Assembly (NCBI RefSeq): GCF_014698035.1
Contig: NZ_JACJSF010000059.1
Span: 1 to 50,142, forward strand
Source of the DNA: Desmonostoc muscorum FACHB-395
Lineage (GTDB): Bacteria; Cyanobacteriota; Cyanobacteriia; Cyanobacteriales; Nostocaceae
Direction: 5' to 3'
Length of the DNA: 50,142 bases
Shown: piece by piece, positions 33,671 to 41,823 of the stretch
Layout of the letters: every line of letters starts with the position of its first letter
Position numbering within the stretch: position 1 is the stretch's first letter
The notes under the pieces: model-generated
Seen by the model: only the letters and a program-made list of their open reading frames with translations
Told to the model about the DNA's origin: nothing
Databases searched by the model: none
Translations under genes and position numbers: made by a program

Positions 33671-34729
33671 CTAATATTTGATTTCTGAAAAAGCTCCGTA
33701 CATTTGAAGAGTAGCAAAATCAAAGTTAGTGTGTCGGAGAAACCACTCAAACATCCATTTGAGATGCAAGAACGAAGGAATCAAAGCACAGAAACGCCGT
33801 ACCCAGGTTTTAGCTTGTAACCAAATATCCTCAATTGGATTTTGTGATGGGCAATTAGGAGCAAAGCGGACGCAGTGAATTCTCCACTGCTCTTGAGACA
33901 AATCTTGGTTTACCTCGCCTAAAAAGTTTTGAACCAGATGTGAACGATGGTAAGAAGCACCATCCCAAAGAAGAAGTAATCTTTGATTGGGGGACTGATC
34001 TAATAAATAACGTAGATAATCAATTGTATTTTCTGAGTTACCTGCGTTATATGCTTTCAGTAGTAAACTTCCCTCCAGATAGTCAACCGCCCCGTAGTAT
34101 GTCTGTTTTTCTCGTACATTAACAACTCTCACTGCTATTTCTTCGTCAGTTTTTCCCCACACATATCCACTTAAATCTCCCCACATTAAATGACACTCAT
34201 CAAGCAGTAATACTCTCAACTTTCCTTCTTCGATTTCCTGCCGATGCTTTGCCAATAGTGTTTCAATCTCTTTTTTTTTTGCCGCAACAGCCTCCTCGTC
34301 AGCTTTTGGATTCAAAGAAGTAGTTTTCTTCCAACTAATTCCTGCCGCATCAAATAAGTCATAATAGCTCCGTTTTGACTCATAAGTTACATCATATTCA
34401 AAAGCCAATTTATATTCGAGTTCGCCAAGTTCCCAACATTCTTTTGTTTGTAACCAACTTAAGACTTCTTCTCGTTGTTGAGCAGTTAAGTAACTTTTCT
34501 TTCCCTTGTGGTTCAGGCGCAGTCCCGAAATTCCATCTTCCTCATAGGCTTGCTTCCAGCTTGTTATCGAACCTAGTGACACATCTAAAATTGTTTGAAT
34601 TTCCTCATACTTGTAACCTTGATAAACCAGTTTGACTGCCAACGCTTTCCTCACCTCACGCGCATCTGGGCGATTATCTATAAATTCTTGTAGTTCTGCG
34701 ATCGCGGCTTGTAGATGCTGGTTTGTCAT
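33671..34729 (-). CDS. IS630-family transposase
   Basis: The 352 residues have an N-terminal helix-turn-helix (YKYEEIQTILDVSLGSITSWKQAYEE), a second winged helix region, and a DDE domain: first Asp in LLLDECHLMW, second in LLLWDGASYHRS, and Glu in NCPSQNPIEDIW. It is full length with no disruption, so it may be active. The last codons (SEIKY) are encoded by the element's terminal repeat and the stop codon uses flanking DNA, as seen in compact IS elements. Confidence 0.92.
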   Translation of the reverse strand: MTNQHLQAAIAELQEFIDNRPDAREVRKALAVKLVYQGYKYEEIQTILDVSLGSITSWKQAYEEDGISGLRLNHKGKKSYLTAQQREEVLSWLQTKECWELGELEYKLAFEYDVTYESKRSYYDLFDAAGISWKKTTSLNPKADEEAVAAKKKEIETLLAKHRQEIEEGKLRVLLLDECHLMWGDLSGYVWGKTDEEIAVRVVNVREKQTYYGAVDYLEGSLLLKAYNAGNSENTIDYLRYLLDQSPNQRLLLLWDGASYHRSHLVQNFLGEVNQDLSQEQWRIHCVRFAPNCPSQNPIEDIWLQAKTWVRRFCALIPSFLHLKWMFEWFLRHTNFDFATLQMYGAFSEIKY

Positions 34730-34792
34730 TGTTCGCTATTAGACAGACATATCTCACCGTATTATCTCGTAGGTTTTTTCAGAAATCAAATA
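33675..34792. mobile_element. IS630-type insertion sequence with inverted ends
   Basis: Left end TATTTGATTTCTGAAAAA at 33675-33692 is repeated inverted at the right end (34775-34792). Both ends are TA, the IS630 target dinucleotide that is duplicated on insertion. The element is about 1.1 kb and carries one gene. Its right end is 10 bp from the GNAT start codon. Confidence 0.8.
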
Positions 34793-34802
34793 TGATTCCT
34801 AT

Positions 34803-35312
34803 ATGAGAGTTCTTGAAACAGAGCGTTTAGTTCTTCATCGGTTGACAGTTGAAGATAGCGAGTTCATTCTTGAGATATTGAATGACCCTTTGTGGTTGCG
34901 CTTTATTGGTGATAAAAGTGTGAGAACTCTTGATGATGCTCGTGAATATATTTTGAAGAATCCGGTTGCTATGTATGAACGTCTTGGCTTCGGGTTGTAT
35001 TTGGTTGAGCTAAAGGGGAAGGGCGTCTCGATTGGAATTTGCGGTTTGATAAAAAGAGATTCCTTGGAGGATGTAGATGTTGGGTTTGCCTTTCTTCCTA
35101 AGTTTCGGGGAAAAGGATACGCCTATGAATCTGCTTCTGCTGTCATCATGTATGGGAGAAAAACCTTTGGCTTAACTCGTATTGTCGCTATCACTACACC
35201 GGACAATTATGGTTCAGCAAAGCTGCTCAAAAAACTAGGACTAAGCTTTGAGCGAATGATTAAACTATCTGATGATAGTAAAAGTGTTAGTTTGTTTATT
35301 TCTGATGTCTAA
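34803..35312 (+). CDS. GNAT-family N-acetyltransferase (RimJ/RimL type)
   Basis: The 169 residues show the RimJ/L pattern: ETERLVLHRLTVEDSEFI at the start, a GICGLIKRDSLEDVDVGFAFLPKFRGKGYAYE stretch with the acetyl-CoA loop (FRGKGYA), and ITTPDNYGSAKLLKKLGL. It would transfer acetyl from acetyl-CoA to an amine; the substrate is unknown. No Shine-Dalgarno sequence is present because the IS630 end lies 10 bp upstream, so the native leader is gone and expression may depend on the IS. Confidence 0.88.
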   Translation: MRVLETERLVLHRLTVEDSEFILEILNDPLWLRFIGDKSVRTLDDAREYILKNPVAMYERLGFGLYLVELKGKGVSIGICGLIKRDSLEDVDVGFAFLPKFRGKGYAYESASAVIMYGRKTFGLTRIVAITTPDNYGSAKLLKKLGLSFERMIKLSDDSKSVSLFISDV

Positions 35313-35421
35313 CAATTGCGGTGCAGCGGATTGAAGAAAGCCGCTCGTGCTGAGTTCGAGTTTTTAGCAACCTCTGAGCGCAGCCGTTATACCGCGAATC
35401 TCAGTTACCGTCGTAAGCATT

Positions 35422-35622
35422 TCACAAGCTCATTAGTGACTGCAATTGTGTGTCTGAATTATCTCCCAATTCTTGTTGTAATTGGGCTAGTTGATTTTCT
35501 AACGCTTCAGCAGTCTGAATGAGATTCGACTCTTGAGCTATTTTTAGCTGAGTTTCTTTAATAGAGATTTTTCTCACCAGTTCATTGACTGCATCGACTG
35601 AATCATCATTTTCAGTAATCAT
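35422..35622 (-). CDS. Small coiled-coil hypothetical protein
   Basis: The 66 residues are nearly all predicted helix with heptad-like spacing (VRKISIKETQLKIAQESNLIQ, then LENQLAQLQQELG). A GAGGA sequence lies about 13 bp before the ATG, rather far. No family recognised. It is next to the frameshifted monooxygenase gene on the same strand. Confidence 0.5.
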   Translation of the reverse strand: MITENDDSVDAVNELVRKISIKETQLKIAQESNLIQTAEALENQLAQLQQELGDNSDTQLQSLMSL

Positions 35623-35658
35623 GGCTGAATTACGATTCCTCTAAATTCTGTTTTGAGA

Positions 35659-35962
35659 TTAATACTCTGCTTCAATTTGATAAAGGGCAAGATTAGCAAC
35701 AAGAGGTAATTGTTGTTCAAAAATCTCATTTTGGGAAATGCGTTTAGAGAATGCCGATTTCCAAGCTTCTTTACTAGACCATTTTGCAATATTAATAAAT
35801 TGAAATCTCTCGGTTGGGTCAAGACTGCGATGTAACGCCGGTATCGATAAACCCTGGCTCATTTTTCATCAACAGAGCAGTCTGATTCCATTTGCGAAGA
35901 AATTCATCTTCCAAACCTCTCCGAACAGAGAAAACATTGATCAGTACCACAGGTGAATCCAT
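35659..35962 (-). pseudogene. Antibiotic biosynthesis monooxygenase (ABM) domain protein, frameshifted
   Basis: The first part (MDSPVVLINVFSVRRGLEDEFLRKWNQT, then NEPGFIDT) and the second (LHRSLDPTERFQFINIAKWSS) together form one ABM-type protein of about 100 residues. They lie in different frames, joined at about 35,838 around ATACCGGCGTTACATCG. One inserted or missing base explains the break. Members are small dimeric ferredoxin-fold proteins (heme or quinone oxygenases, or of unknown role). A sequencing error could also explain it. Confidence 0.65.
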
Positions 35963-36060
35963 AAAGGCAGTTCTTTTAACTCTGTCATGCCAGACAATAG
36001 CATTTATCAACAGAAACTTGAATGTACCTATAGTAGGATTATACAAGTTTTAGATGCTGC

Positions 36061-36354
36061 TCACCGACAAAAATCATCAACCCTCAACTCGCGCCACACA
36101 TCAGACGGTTGCCACCCGGAGTTACCCACAGAGCGGAGGGGGCGATAGTGTTCAGAAATGTATTCGGATTCGGAAACGTAGTCTTCAATGTACACAGGTG
36201 GGTTTGGTTCAATCACTGGTTCAGGAATATTTTGATTCTCAGGAATCTCAATGGGTTCAGTCGGTGGTGGGGTTACTTCTGTTTTCTTGCGAACTGGGTT
36301 AGAGTTTTTTTTGATGAGTCGTTTCATATCTATAGGAATCATTCGGCTTTCCAT
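36061..36354 (-). CDS. Small proline-rich hypothetical protein
   Basis: The 97 residues have a basic start (MKRLIKKNSNPVRKK, alternative start at 36327), a Pro/Glu-rich middle (PPPTEPIEIPENQNIPEP) and a more ordered C-terminus (SGWQPSDVWRELRVDDFCR). No family recognised. The ordered tail suggests a real gene rather than noise. Confidence 0.5.
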   Translation of the reverse strand: MESRMIPIDMKRLIKKNSNPVRKKTEVTPPPTEPIEIPENQNIPEPVIEPNPPVYIEDYVSESEYISEHYRPLRSVGNSGWQPSDVWRELRVDDFCR

Positions 36355-36460
36355 AAAGAAGGGATATCCCAGAATACAAGAACTTATCAGCGAATCAGAG
36401 GCATTTTGCCAGAAACTTGTATGGCTATTGGGTCGTGTAACCGAAAGTTAAAGATAATTT

Positions 36461-37000
36461 TTAGAGATTGCTCAGACGGGCCAATATCCCTAAACCTAAA
36501 CCAAAAATTAAGGTAAGTCTCAAAATTAGCACAGTGTGCAACTGACTAAAAAATGGAAGTAATTGATTTTTTACTGCGACTGAACTAAAAGCACCAGCCC
36601 AAGCGATACTTAGTACTACCAATAAAACTACATATAATGTTATTCCTCCACTAAAAGCTAAAAGTAAAATTCCAGTTACACCGTGGCTTAATATGTAACA
36701 CCAACCTAAAGTTTTAGCCCAACTGATAACGCCAAAAAATTTCCAAGCAAAACTGCGAGTCAATGTTAAAGTCAAAAATATTAAAGTAACTCTGGATAAA
36801 GTAAAGGCACTGCCCTGCTGTAAAGCCTCATCCCAAACTGCTGTCCAAGCAAATAACCAGCCTAGCATTACATAGCAAGATAAGCTAAACACCAGTTTTA
36901 TCCAAACAATATATATTGCAAACATTTCTAAATTAACCTTACTTATTAATAAATATTTGAACAAATAGTATTGAATATATGAACCATTAAAATAATCCAT
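36461..37000 (-). CDS. Integral membrane hypothetical protein
   Basis: About four hydrophobic helices in 179 residues (around 30-52, 72-90, 98-118, 120-140 and 155-172). A start at Met26 (36925, MFAIYIVWIKL) is likely, because the first 25 residues do not look membrane-adapted. No catalytic motif or family recognised. Confidence 0.6.
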   Translation of the reverse strand: MDYFNGSYIQYYLFKYLLISKVNLEMFAIYIVWIKLVFSLSCYVMLGWLFAWTAVWDEALQQGSAFTLSRVTLIFLTLTLTRSFAWKFFGVISWAKTLGWCYILSHGVTGILLLAFSGGITLYVVLLVVLSIAWAGAFSSVAVKNQLLPFFSQLHTVLILRLTLIFGLGLGILARLSNL

Positions 37001-37081
37001 AATAACTCGTTATTAGTGATAATAATTCTTGTAACTTATTGAGCGACAGTTTATAATATTCTATAAAGATGATTAAGAAAA

Positions 37082-37249
37082 ATGATTAAGCCTAAAAATG
37101 TGTATCGCGGACACTCAATGGAAAAAGTTGGTCACGGTAAAAGAGCGGAATTTAAAACAACTATCAATGAAAAAGAATGGTCTGCTGTGACTGAATTAGA
37201 GGTAAAAACAGCAATTGATGCTTGGATTGATGAAGGAGTAGAGCCTTAG
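37082..37249 (+). CDS. 55-residue hypothetical protein
   Basis: A small frame reading MIKPKNVYRGHSMEKVGHGKR at its start, then KTTINEKEWSAVTELEVKTAIDAWIDEGVEP. The composition is coding-like and mildly acidic at the end. The start region repeats ATGATTAAG just upstream, so the exact start is uncertain. It ends exactly where the convergent DUF1392 fragment ends. Confidence 0.5.
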   Translation: MIKPKNVYRGHSMEKVGHGKRAEFKTTINEKEWSAVTELEVKTAIDAWIDEGVEP

Positions 37250-37438
37250 TTATTGCCTGCATAGCTTAAAAATGCCCTGGACAATCCGAATCGATAGCCC
37301 ATCACCGTAAAATCGAAACTCGACCAACTCACCTAGTCGAAACATAGGTTTTTCTTTAGTGTTCGGTTGTAAGTTGCCTGTGCCGACGCAAGGAAAACCC
37401 CACGTAAACTGTAGGCAAGATTTGCAGTATTCATGCAA
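37250..37438 (-). pseudogene. DUF1392, C-terminal half fragment
   Basis: The segment from GTGNLQ to IVQGIFK (GTGNLQPNTKEKPMFRLGEL) aligns by eye with the second half of the intact DUF1392 gene at 48691-49149 (IGTGELEAIKVQKPAFVLGERV). The first half is missing; only a few unrelated residues precede the match. It is complementary to the first-half copy at 38996-39259. Confidence 0.55.
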
Positions 37439-38194
37439 AGGTATAAATAATTACTAAATTATAAACTGAATGCTGGTAAAAGATGATTATAGTAAATTTA
37501 TATACTTTATTGATGTGAATAACTCAGTAGAGTATTTTTGTGAAAGTGCGCCTAATGTAAGCGATCGCTTCTCCCCTCTCCTTGTTACAACCGCCCTCCA
37601 CAGCCTACGATTGCTCCTTGGGGTAATGGTGGATTTATGTTTGACAAATGAGTGATAACCATTGGTTTACACGCATTCAGCTAAGGGTGTTGGATTGGGC
37701 TTGGTTGATTGCATCTAATCGTTACATAGTGCAGGTTTAAAAGTTTTTCGTTCTTTTTGCATAAAGTACAAAACTTGAACTGAAGAGTCTTACATAGTGA
37801 ACGAATTATATGTAAAGCAGGGGGCAATAGTTTAAAACTCCCATATTTTTTTTTGCAAGCGTCAAGTGCGACTCAGAGGCGCGATCTCAAATCCCAAAAT
37901 TTCGATTCTCTCGTGGCAGTTTCTCGGTAGCCAGGGTAGTCAAACACACATTTGAAGATTTTTCAAATATCCTCCAATGCACAAACTAATTTATTAAAAA
38001 TGGTGTACTCCCAACTTCCAGCTATCCATTGATAACTCAGATGTAACACAATTTCTGCATTATTTTGTAACCAAAATTTACTGTTTACTTTCATGCTTTT
38101 TGTTAAAATGCGTTGAAATTACTAGTAATTTTGATTTTTTTGTTTAGAATTAGTTTCCTATAAGTTTTTGTCTTTCCTTATTTAATATTTTATT
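37439..38194. other. Long non-coding gap before the kinase gene
   Basis: About 750 bp, AT-rich. The only readable items are a 61-codon frame at 37470-37655 and a 30-codon frame from 37648 (MSDNHWFTRIQLRVLDWAW), neither convincing. The stretch just before 38195 is AT-rich enough to hold a promoter. No RNA gene recognised. Confidence 0.45.
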
Positions 38195-38995
38195 ATGGAA
38201 TTAGTATTGGTGAAGCTAGGAGGTTCCTTAATTACTGACAAGGATAAACCTTATACTGCTCGAAGAGAAGTTATAACACAACTGGTAGAGCAAGTGAGCC
38301 TAATCAAACATGAAAATCCTAATCTGAAACTGATTATTGGTAACGGTGCTGGTTCTTTCGCACACCAATCAGCGAATAAATATAATACAATTAACGGTTT
38401 TTCAGGTGAGGGAGAAAAACTAGGGTTCTGCTTAGTCCACCAAGATGCTTTAGATTTAAATTTTCTACTAGCTAAAAAATTTTTACAGGCAGGTTTGCCA
38501 GTGGTAAGTTTGCCACCTATTACTATGATAATCACTCACAACAAAAAACTATTGAAGAGTGACTTTAGTGTGATAGAAAGTAGTCTACAAGCAGGTTTGA
38601 TTCCTTTAGTTTTCGGTGATGTCGTTCTAGATGAAGCTATTGGTGGGACTGTCTTCTCGACAGATGCAATGCTTGCAGAACTAGCAAAATACTTTTATCT
38701 TCAAGGTAAGTTTAAAGTTAGACTAATAAATGTTGGGAATTATGCAGGTGTATATGACCAAGATGGGCAAGTAGTTTCCAATATTACTCAAGCTAACTAT
38801 TCTCGGATTAAACCTTTCTTGGGCAAGAGCAAATCAGTAGATGTTACTGGCGGGATGGCTAAGAAAGTTGAGGAGTTTTTGACTATTTCTAGTTTAGGGA
38901 TTGACTGCTGGATAATTGATGGGAATATCCCAGGGAATTTAGCCTCTTCAGTTTTAGGTACGCCAACTCTAGGCACTTTAATTAGGGCATTTTAA
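38195..38995 (+). CDS. Isopentenyl phosphate kinase-like amino-acid-kinase-family protein
   Basis: The 266 residues match the isopentenyl phosphate kinase/FomA branch: KLGGSLITDKDKPYTAR at the start, IIGNGAGSFAH with the catalytic His of IPK, STDAMLAELA, the VGNYAGVYD substitute for TDVDGVY, and DVTGGMAKKVEE. IPK phosphorylates isopentenyl phosphate to the diphosphate and is mainly archaeal. Cyanobacteria use the MEP pathway, so it is unexpected. An aminoglycoside- or fosfomycin-type kinase activity is a reasonable alternative. It is the only plus-strand gene near the minus-strand module. Confidence 0.72.
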   Translation: MELVLVKLGGSLITDKDKPYTARREVITQLVEQVSLIKHENPNLKLIIGNGAGSFAHQSANKYNTINGFSGEGEKLGFCLVHQDALDLNFLLAKKFLQAGLPVVSLPPITMIITHNKKLLKSDFSVIESSLQAGLIPLVFGDVVLDEAIGGTVFSTDAMLAELAKYFYLQGKFKVRLINVGNYAGVYDQDGQVVSNITQANYSRIKPFLGKSKSVDVTGGMAKKVEEFLTISSLGIDCWIIDGNIPGNLASSVLGTPTLGTLIRAF

Positions 38996-39259
38996 CTAAA
39001 ATGATTTCAAATTGGTAACTAATTGTAAGTTACCTGTACCAATGATTTCACGTCCTAAAACAGTTAGATTATCCTTGCCGGAGACAATCTCATAATTCCA
39101 GCCTTTAGCTGACCACTCTACACCGCAACAGTAACCGAAAGATTTGGTGGTAGTGACGTAGACTTTCTCCAGCAGGGAAACTTCTAAGGGGAGAATCTCT
39201 TTACCCCAAGGTGGTGAAAGATACCAACAAGTTTCTAGATTCGGGACTTGGTTAATCAT
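38996..39259 (-). CDS. DUF1392 protein, first half only
   Basis: Start at 39259, with an AGGAGG site 8 bp upstream that lies inside the end of the methyltransferase gene. The 87 residues match the N-terminal half of the intact DUF1392 gene at 48691-49149: WYLSPPWGKEILPLEVSLLEKVYVTTTKSFGYCCGVEW. They stop shortly after the shared GTG(N/E)L element. The second half is missing here but is readable at 37250-37438. Function unknown; the family occurs in cyanobacterial plasmids. Confidence 0.75.
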   Translation of the reverse strand: MINQVPNLETCWYLSPPWGKEILPLEVSLLEKVYVTTTKSFGYCCGVEWSAKGWNYEIVSGKDNLTVLGREIIGTGNLQLVTNLKSF

Positions 39260-39261
39260 GC

Positions 39262-40020
39262 TTATGCCTCCTGACTGGACTTTAGACCCCACAAGTAATC
39301 AATTCGTTTCCATGCCACAGCAGCTTGCCGGGGAGAGCAACTCAAACCATAAGCACGACGGGCATCGTAATTCCCCTTGATTCCCTTGGCTACTCCAACG
39401 GGAATCCCAAAAGCCACCTCACGAATGCCGGGTTCAAAGCTTCGGTCTTCATGAGAGAGCCGTACTTGCGTAATCTGATTTCTAATTTGGTCTGCCCAGG
39501 GGGTTGGCTGTTGACGGTAGAATAAGCCATCGGCGTAGGCAATGATAAAGACTCTTTCTCTTTCATGTGGCAAGCCGAGGCAGTACGCGGGTATAGTTTC
39601 CCATTCGCATACGTACCGGATTTGGGAAAGGTCTTTGAGGACTGTTGCCATTCCTCTAGCGAGTAGCCCTGTTGGGTTTTCGATGAGAGCGATTGCTGGT
39701 CTACACTGTTTGATAATCCGGAACATTTCGCGCCACAGTCCAGACCTGGGGTCGTTGAGTCCTTTTTTATCTCCAGCGTTACTGGTGCCGCTACAAGGGA
39801 ATCCCCCACACAAAATGTCGAATTGTCGTCGGTGGCAATAGTAGTTGGTAATATCTGCGTGGATTGGAATTCCTGGTTGTTCATGGCGCAATTGTGATTG
39901 AGAATAAGGGGAGATTTCGACAAATTGCTGGACTCGGAATTTGTGAGATAGACTTGCGGCTGATATCCCGTGGTGGCAAAGTCCGCCGATGCCAGAGAAA
40001 AGCGAAAGGACTGATTTCAT
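39262..40020 (-). CDS. DNA cytosine-5 methyltransferase
   Basis: The conserved motifs are FSGIGG (motif I, 8-13), GGFPCSGTSNAG with catalytic Cys76 (motif IV), IENP (motif VI, 113-116) and PHERERVFIIA (motif VIII). The target-recognition region is short; the protein is only 252 residues, and its last motif reads SPRQAAVAWKRI. There is no partner nuclease beside it, so it may be an orphan methyltransferase of a mobile element. It overlaps the ASCH gene by ATGA, showing translational coupling. Confidence 0.88.
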   Translation of the reverse strand: MKSVLSLFSGIGGLCHHGISAASLSHKFRVQQFVEISPYSQSQLRHEQPGIPIHADITNYYCHRRQFDILCGGFPCSGTSNAGDKKGLNDPRSGLWREMFRIIKQCRPAIALIENPTGLLARGMATVLKDLSQIRYVCEWETIPAYCLGLPHERERVFIIAYADGLFYRQQPTPWADQIRNQITQVRLSHEDRSFEPGIREVAFGIPVGVAKGIKGNYDARRAYGLSCSPRQAAVAWKRIDYLWGLKSSQEA

Positions 40021-40412
40021 GAAGCGATCGCACTCCTCACCAATTCATCAGGTACTTCAAAAATTCCCAACCGGCCAATGTAAGGAATCGGTGTAATCTC
40101 GCGCGGATTCTCCAGATGCCAATGGTATTGCCCAGCCATCCCCCAGCCAGATGCAACTTGTGAGAACTTGCAATCTACTATTGTGACAATGCCAATAACT
40201 TGGCCGCGACGTAGAGAGATTAACTCTGGGATTACTACCCCCATGCTTTGGCAAAATTCTCTCGCTAGCTGGTAATCTTTTTTGGTGCAAGTTTTGGCAG
40301 CGTGAATCAGAATGTCGCCGCGATAATGAATGGGCCAGCCTCGGTTTTCAACATTTTTGAGAGCATAAATAATTGCCCATGCCCAGGGTTGGCGAACAGA
40401 TAGCGCTTTCAT
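40017..40412 (-). CDS. ASCH-domain protein
   Basis: The 131 residues start with MKALSVRQPWAWAIIYALKNVENRGWP, an ASCH-type motif in which the usual Gly before Lys is Ala. HYRGDILIHAAKTCTK and VIGIVTIVDC follow. ASCH folds resemble PUA and are thought to bind RNA or modified nucleic acid; phage and plasmid copies are common. Its stop overlaps the start of the cytosine methyltransferase and it follows the helicase gene closely, so it is coexpressed with both. Confidence 0.8.
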   Translation of the reverse strand: MKALSVRQPWAWAIIYALKNVENRGWPIHYRGDILIHAAKTCTKKDYQLAREFCQSMGVVIPELISLRRGQVIGIVTIVDCKFSQVASGWGMAGQYHWHLENPREITPIPYIGRLGIFEVPDELVRSAIAS

Positions 40413-40417
40413 GGGTT

Positions 40418-41809
40418 TTAATAATTAGATTTAGCCAAATTTTTAAACTGTCCAAATCTTTCATCAAACAAGAGATTAACAGTCGTTTCACTACTAAATC
40501 GGCTTTTCAAAACTGAAACTTCAAAAATGCCTTTTTGGGTAGTCTGCTTGTCGTAGTAATCTTCTCGATACAAACCCAACATGACAGCAGCTTCTTGTTC
40601 AAATCCTCCAGATTCCCGAAAATCAGCTTTTGTCGGACGTTTTTCAGAACGTGAATCAACTTCTCTTTTTAACTGCGCCAAACCCAAGACCGCGCAATTG
40701 AATTGTTTAGCGATCGCCCTGAGTTGTTTCAAGATGGAGTCAATTTCTTGTACACGATTTTCGCCACGTTCACGGCGCATTGGTTCAATCAACTGCACAT
40801 AATCCACAATCACCAAACTGACTGACCCGCAACGAGCTTGTATATCTTGCAAATCACCTTTGATTTGTGATGTGGTGATTACAGGGTTGTCATTCAACCA
40901 AAATGGTAGTGCCATCGCATCAGCACAAGCTTGAGCCAAAGGATTCCAGTGAGATTCCCGGAGTGCATTGCGTTTAAAAAGCAGATCAGCAGGAACATGG
41001 GGCGCTGCCAACCTTGCGAGGGTCTTTTTGACCATTTGTGAGGCAGACATCTCTAAAGCGAAATAAGCGGTTGTTAAGCCGCTAGCAGCAGCCCGAATGC
41101 CAATATCTAATGCCCAGGTGGACTTGCCGATGCCGCCGCGACCTCCAACAACGGTCAAAGCACCGAAGGGCATCCCGCCAATTACCGAATCCAAATCATA
41201 GAATCCGGTGGGGACATTCACCTCAATCGCATCTTCACCGTTATTGGCTAATTCAATCTCGGCATAAACGTCAGGGATGATGTCAGCCATTAGCTTCATC
41301 TGACAAGGTGTAGTTAATTGGCGCAACTCTAAAAGTTTTTGTTGCCCCATTTCGATGACTGAAGTGGCGGTAGTTTCAGTCAAAGGAGCATCCATCGCGT
41401 AGCGTGCCATTTGTAAAGCCGTTTGGATCACCGCCCTCAATTGCGCTTTTTCTCGAATCAATTCTGCTAAGGCATCGACGTTAACTGCTGACACGCAAGA
41501 GCTAAACAAGGACGCAAGTTTATTTCTTCCGCCAACATTATGCAACAGTCCATGAGATTCCAGCCAACTGGTGACAAACAATAAATCCGTTGGTTGCTGA
41601 GACTGGTGCAATCGCACTGCGGCTCGGTAAATGTCCTTATGGGAACCAACGTAAAAATCTTCTGGTTGCAAAATCTTAATTACACGAGCGATCGCTTCGG
41701 GGTCAAACAAAATGCCACCGAGTACTACTTCTTCAGCTTCAATCGCCTGGGGCGGTAAGCGGTTAGGCATTGAAACTACGTTATCTGGGGTAAAATCTGG
41801 TGAAAACAT
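40418..41809 (-). CDS. Replicative DNA helicase, DnaB type
   Basis: The 463 residues have the DnaB N-terminal domain (PPQAIEAEEVVLGGILFDPEAI) and RecA-like ATPase: Walker A GGRGGIGKST at 222-231, Walker B VSLVIVDYVQL, and the motif AVLGLAQLKREVDSR. An AGGAGG sequence lies 8 bp before the ATG. It is 14 bp after the rep stop, so it is cotranscribed with the initiator-like gene. It probably unwinds the origin for this replicon or element. Confidence 0.88.
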   Translation of the reverse strand: MFSPDFTPDNVVSMPNRLPPQAIEAEEVVLGGILFDPEAIARVIKILQPEDFYVGSHKDIYRAAVRLHQSQQPTDLLFVTSWLESHGLLHNVGGRNKLASLFSSCVSAVNVDALAELIREKAQLRAVIQTALQMARYAMDAPLTETTATSVIEMGQQKLLELRQLTTPCQMKLMADIIPDVYAEIELANNGEDAIEVNVPTGFYDLDSVIGGMPFGALTVVGGRGGIGKSTWALDIGIRAAASGLTTAYFALEMSASQMVKKTLARLAAPHVPADLLFKRNALRESHWNPLAQACADAMALPFWLNDNPVITTSQIKGDLQDIQARCGSVSLVIVDYVQLIEPMRRERGENRVQEIDSILKQLRAIAKQFNCAVLGLAQLKREVDSRSEKRPTKADFRESGGFEQEAAVMLGLYREDYYDKQTTQKGIFEVSVLKSRFSSETTVNLLFDERFGQFKNLAKSNY

Positions 41810-41823
41810 CGCTTTTCCTCCTA

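Noticed and set aside
37880..37930. tRNA-like TTCGATTC segment
   Set aside because: No cloverleaf arms could be found around it.
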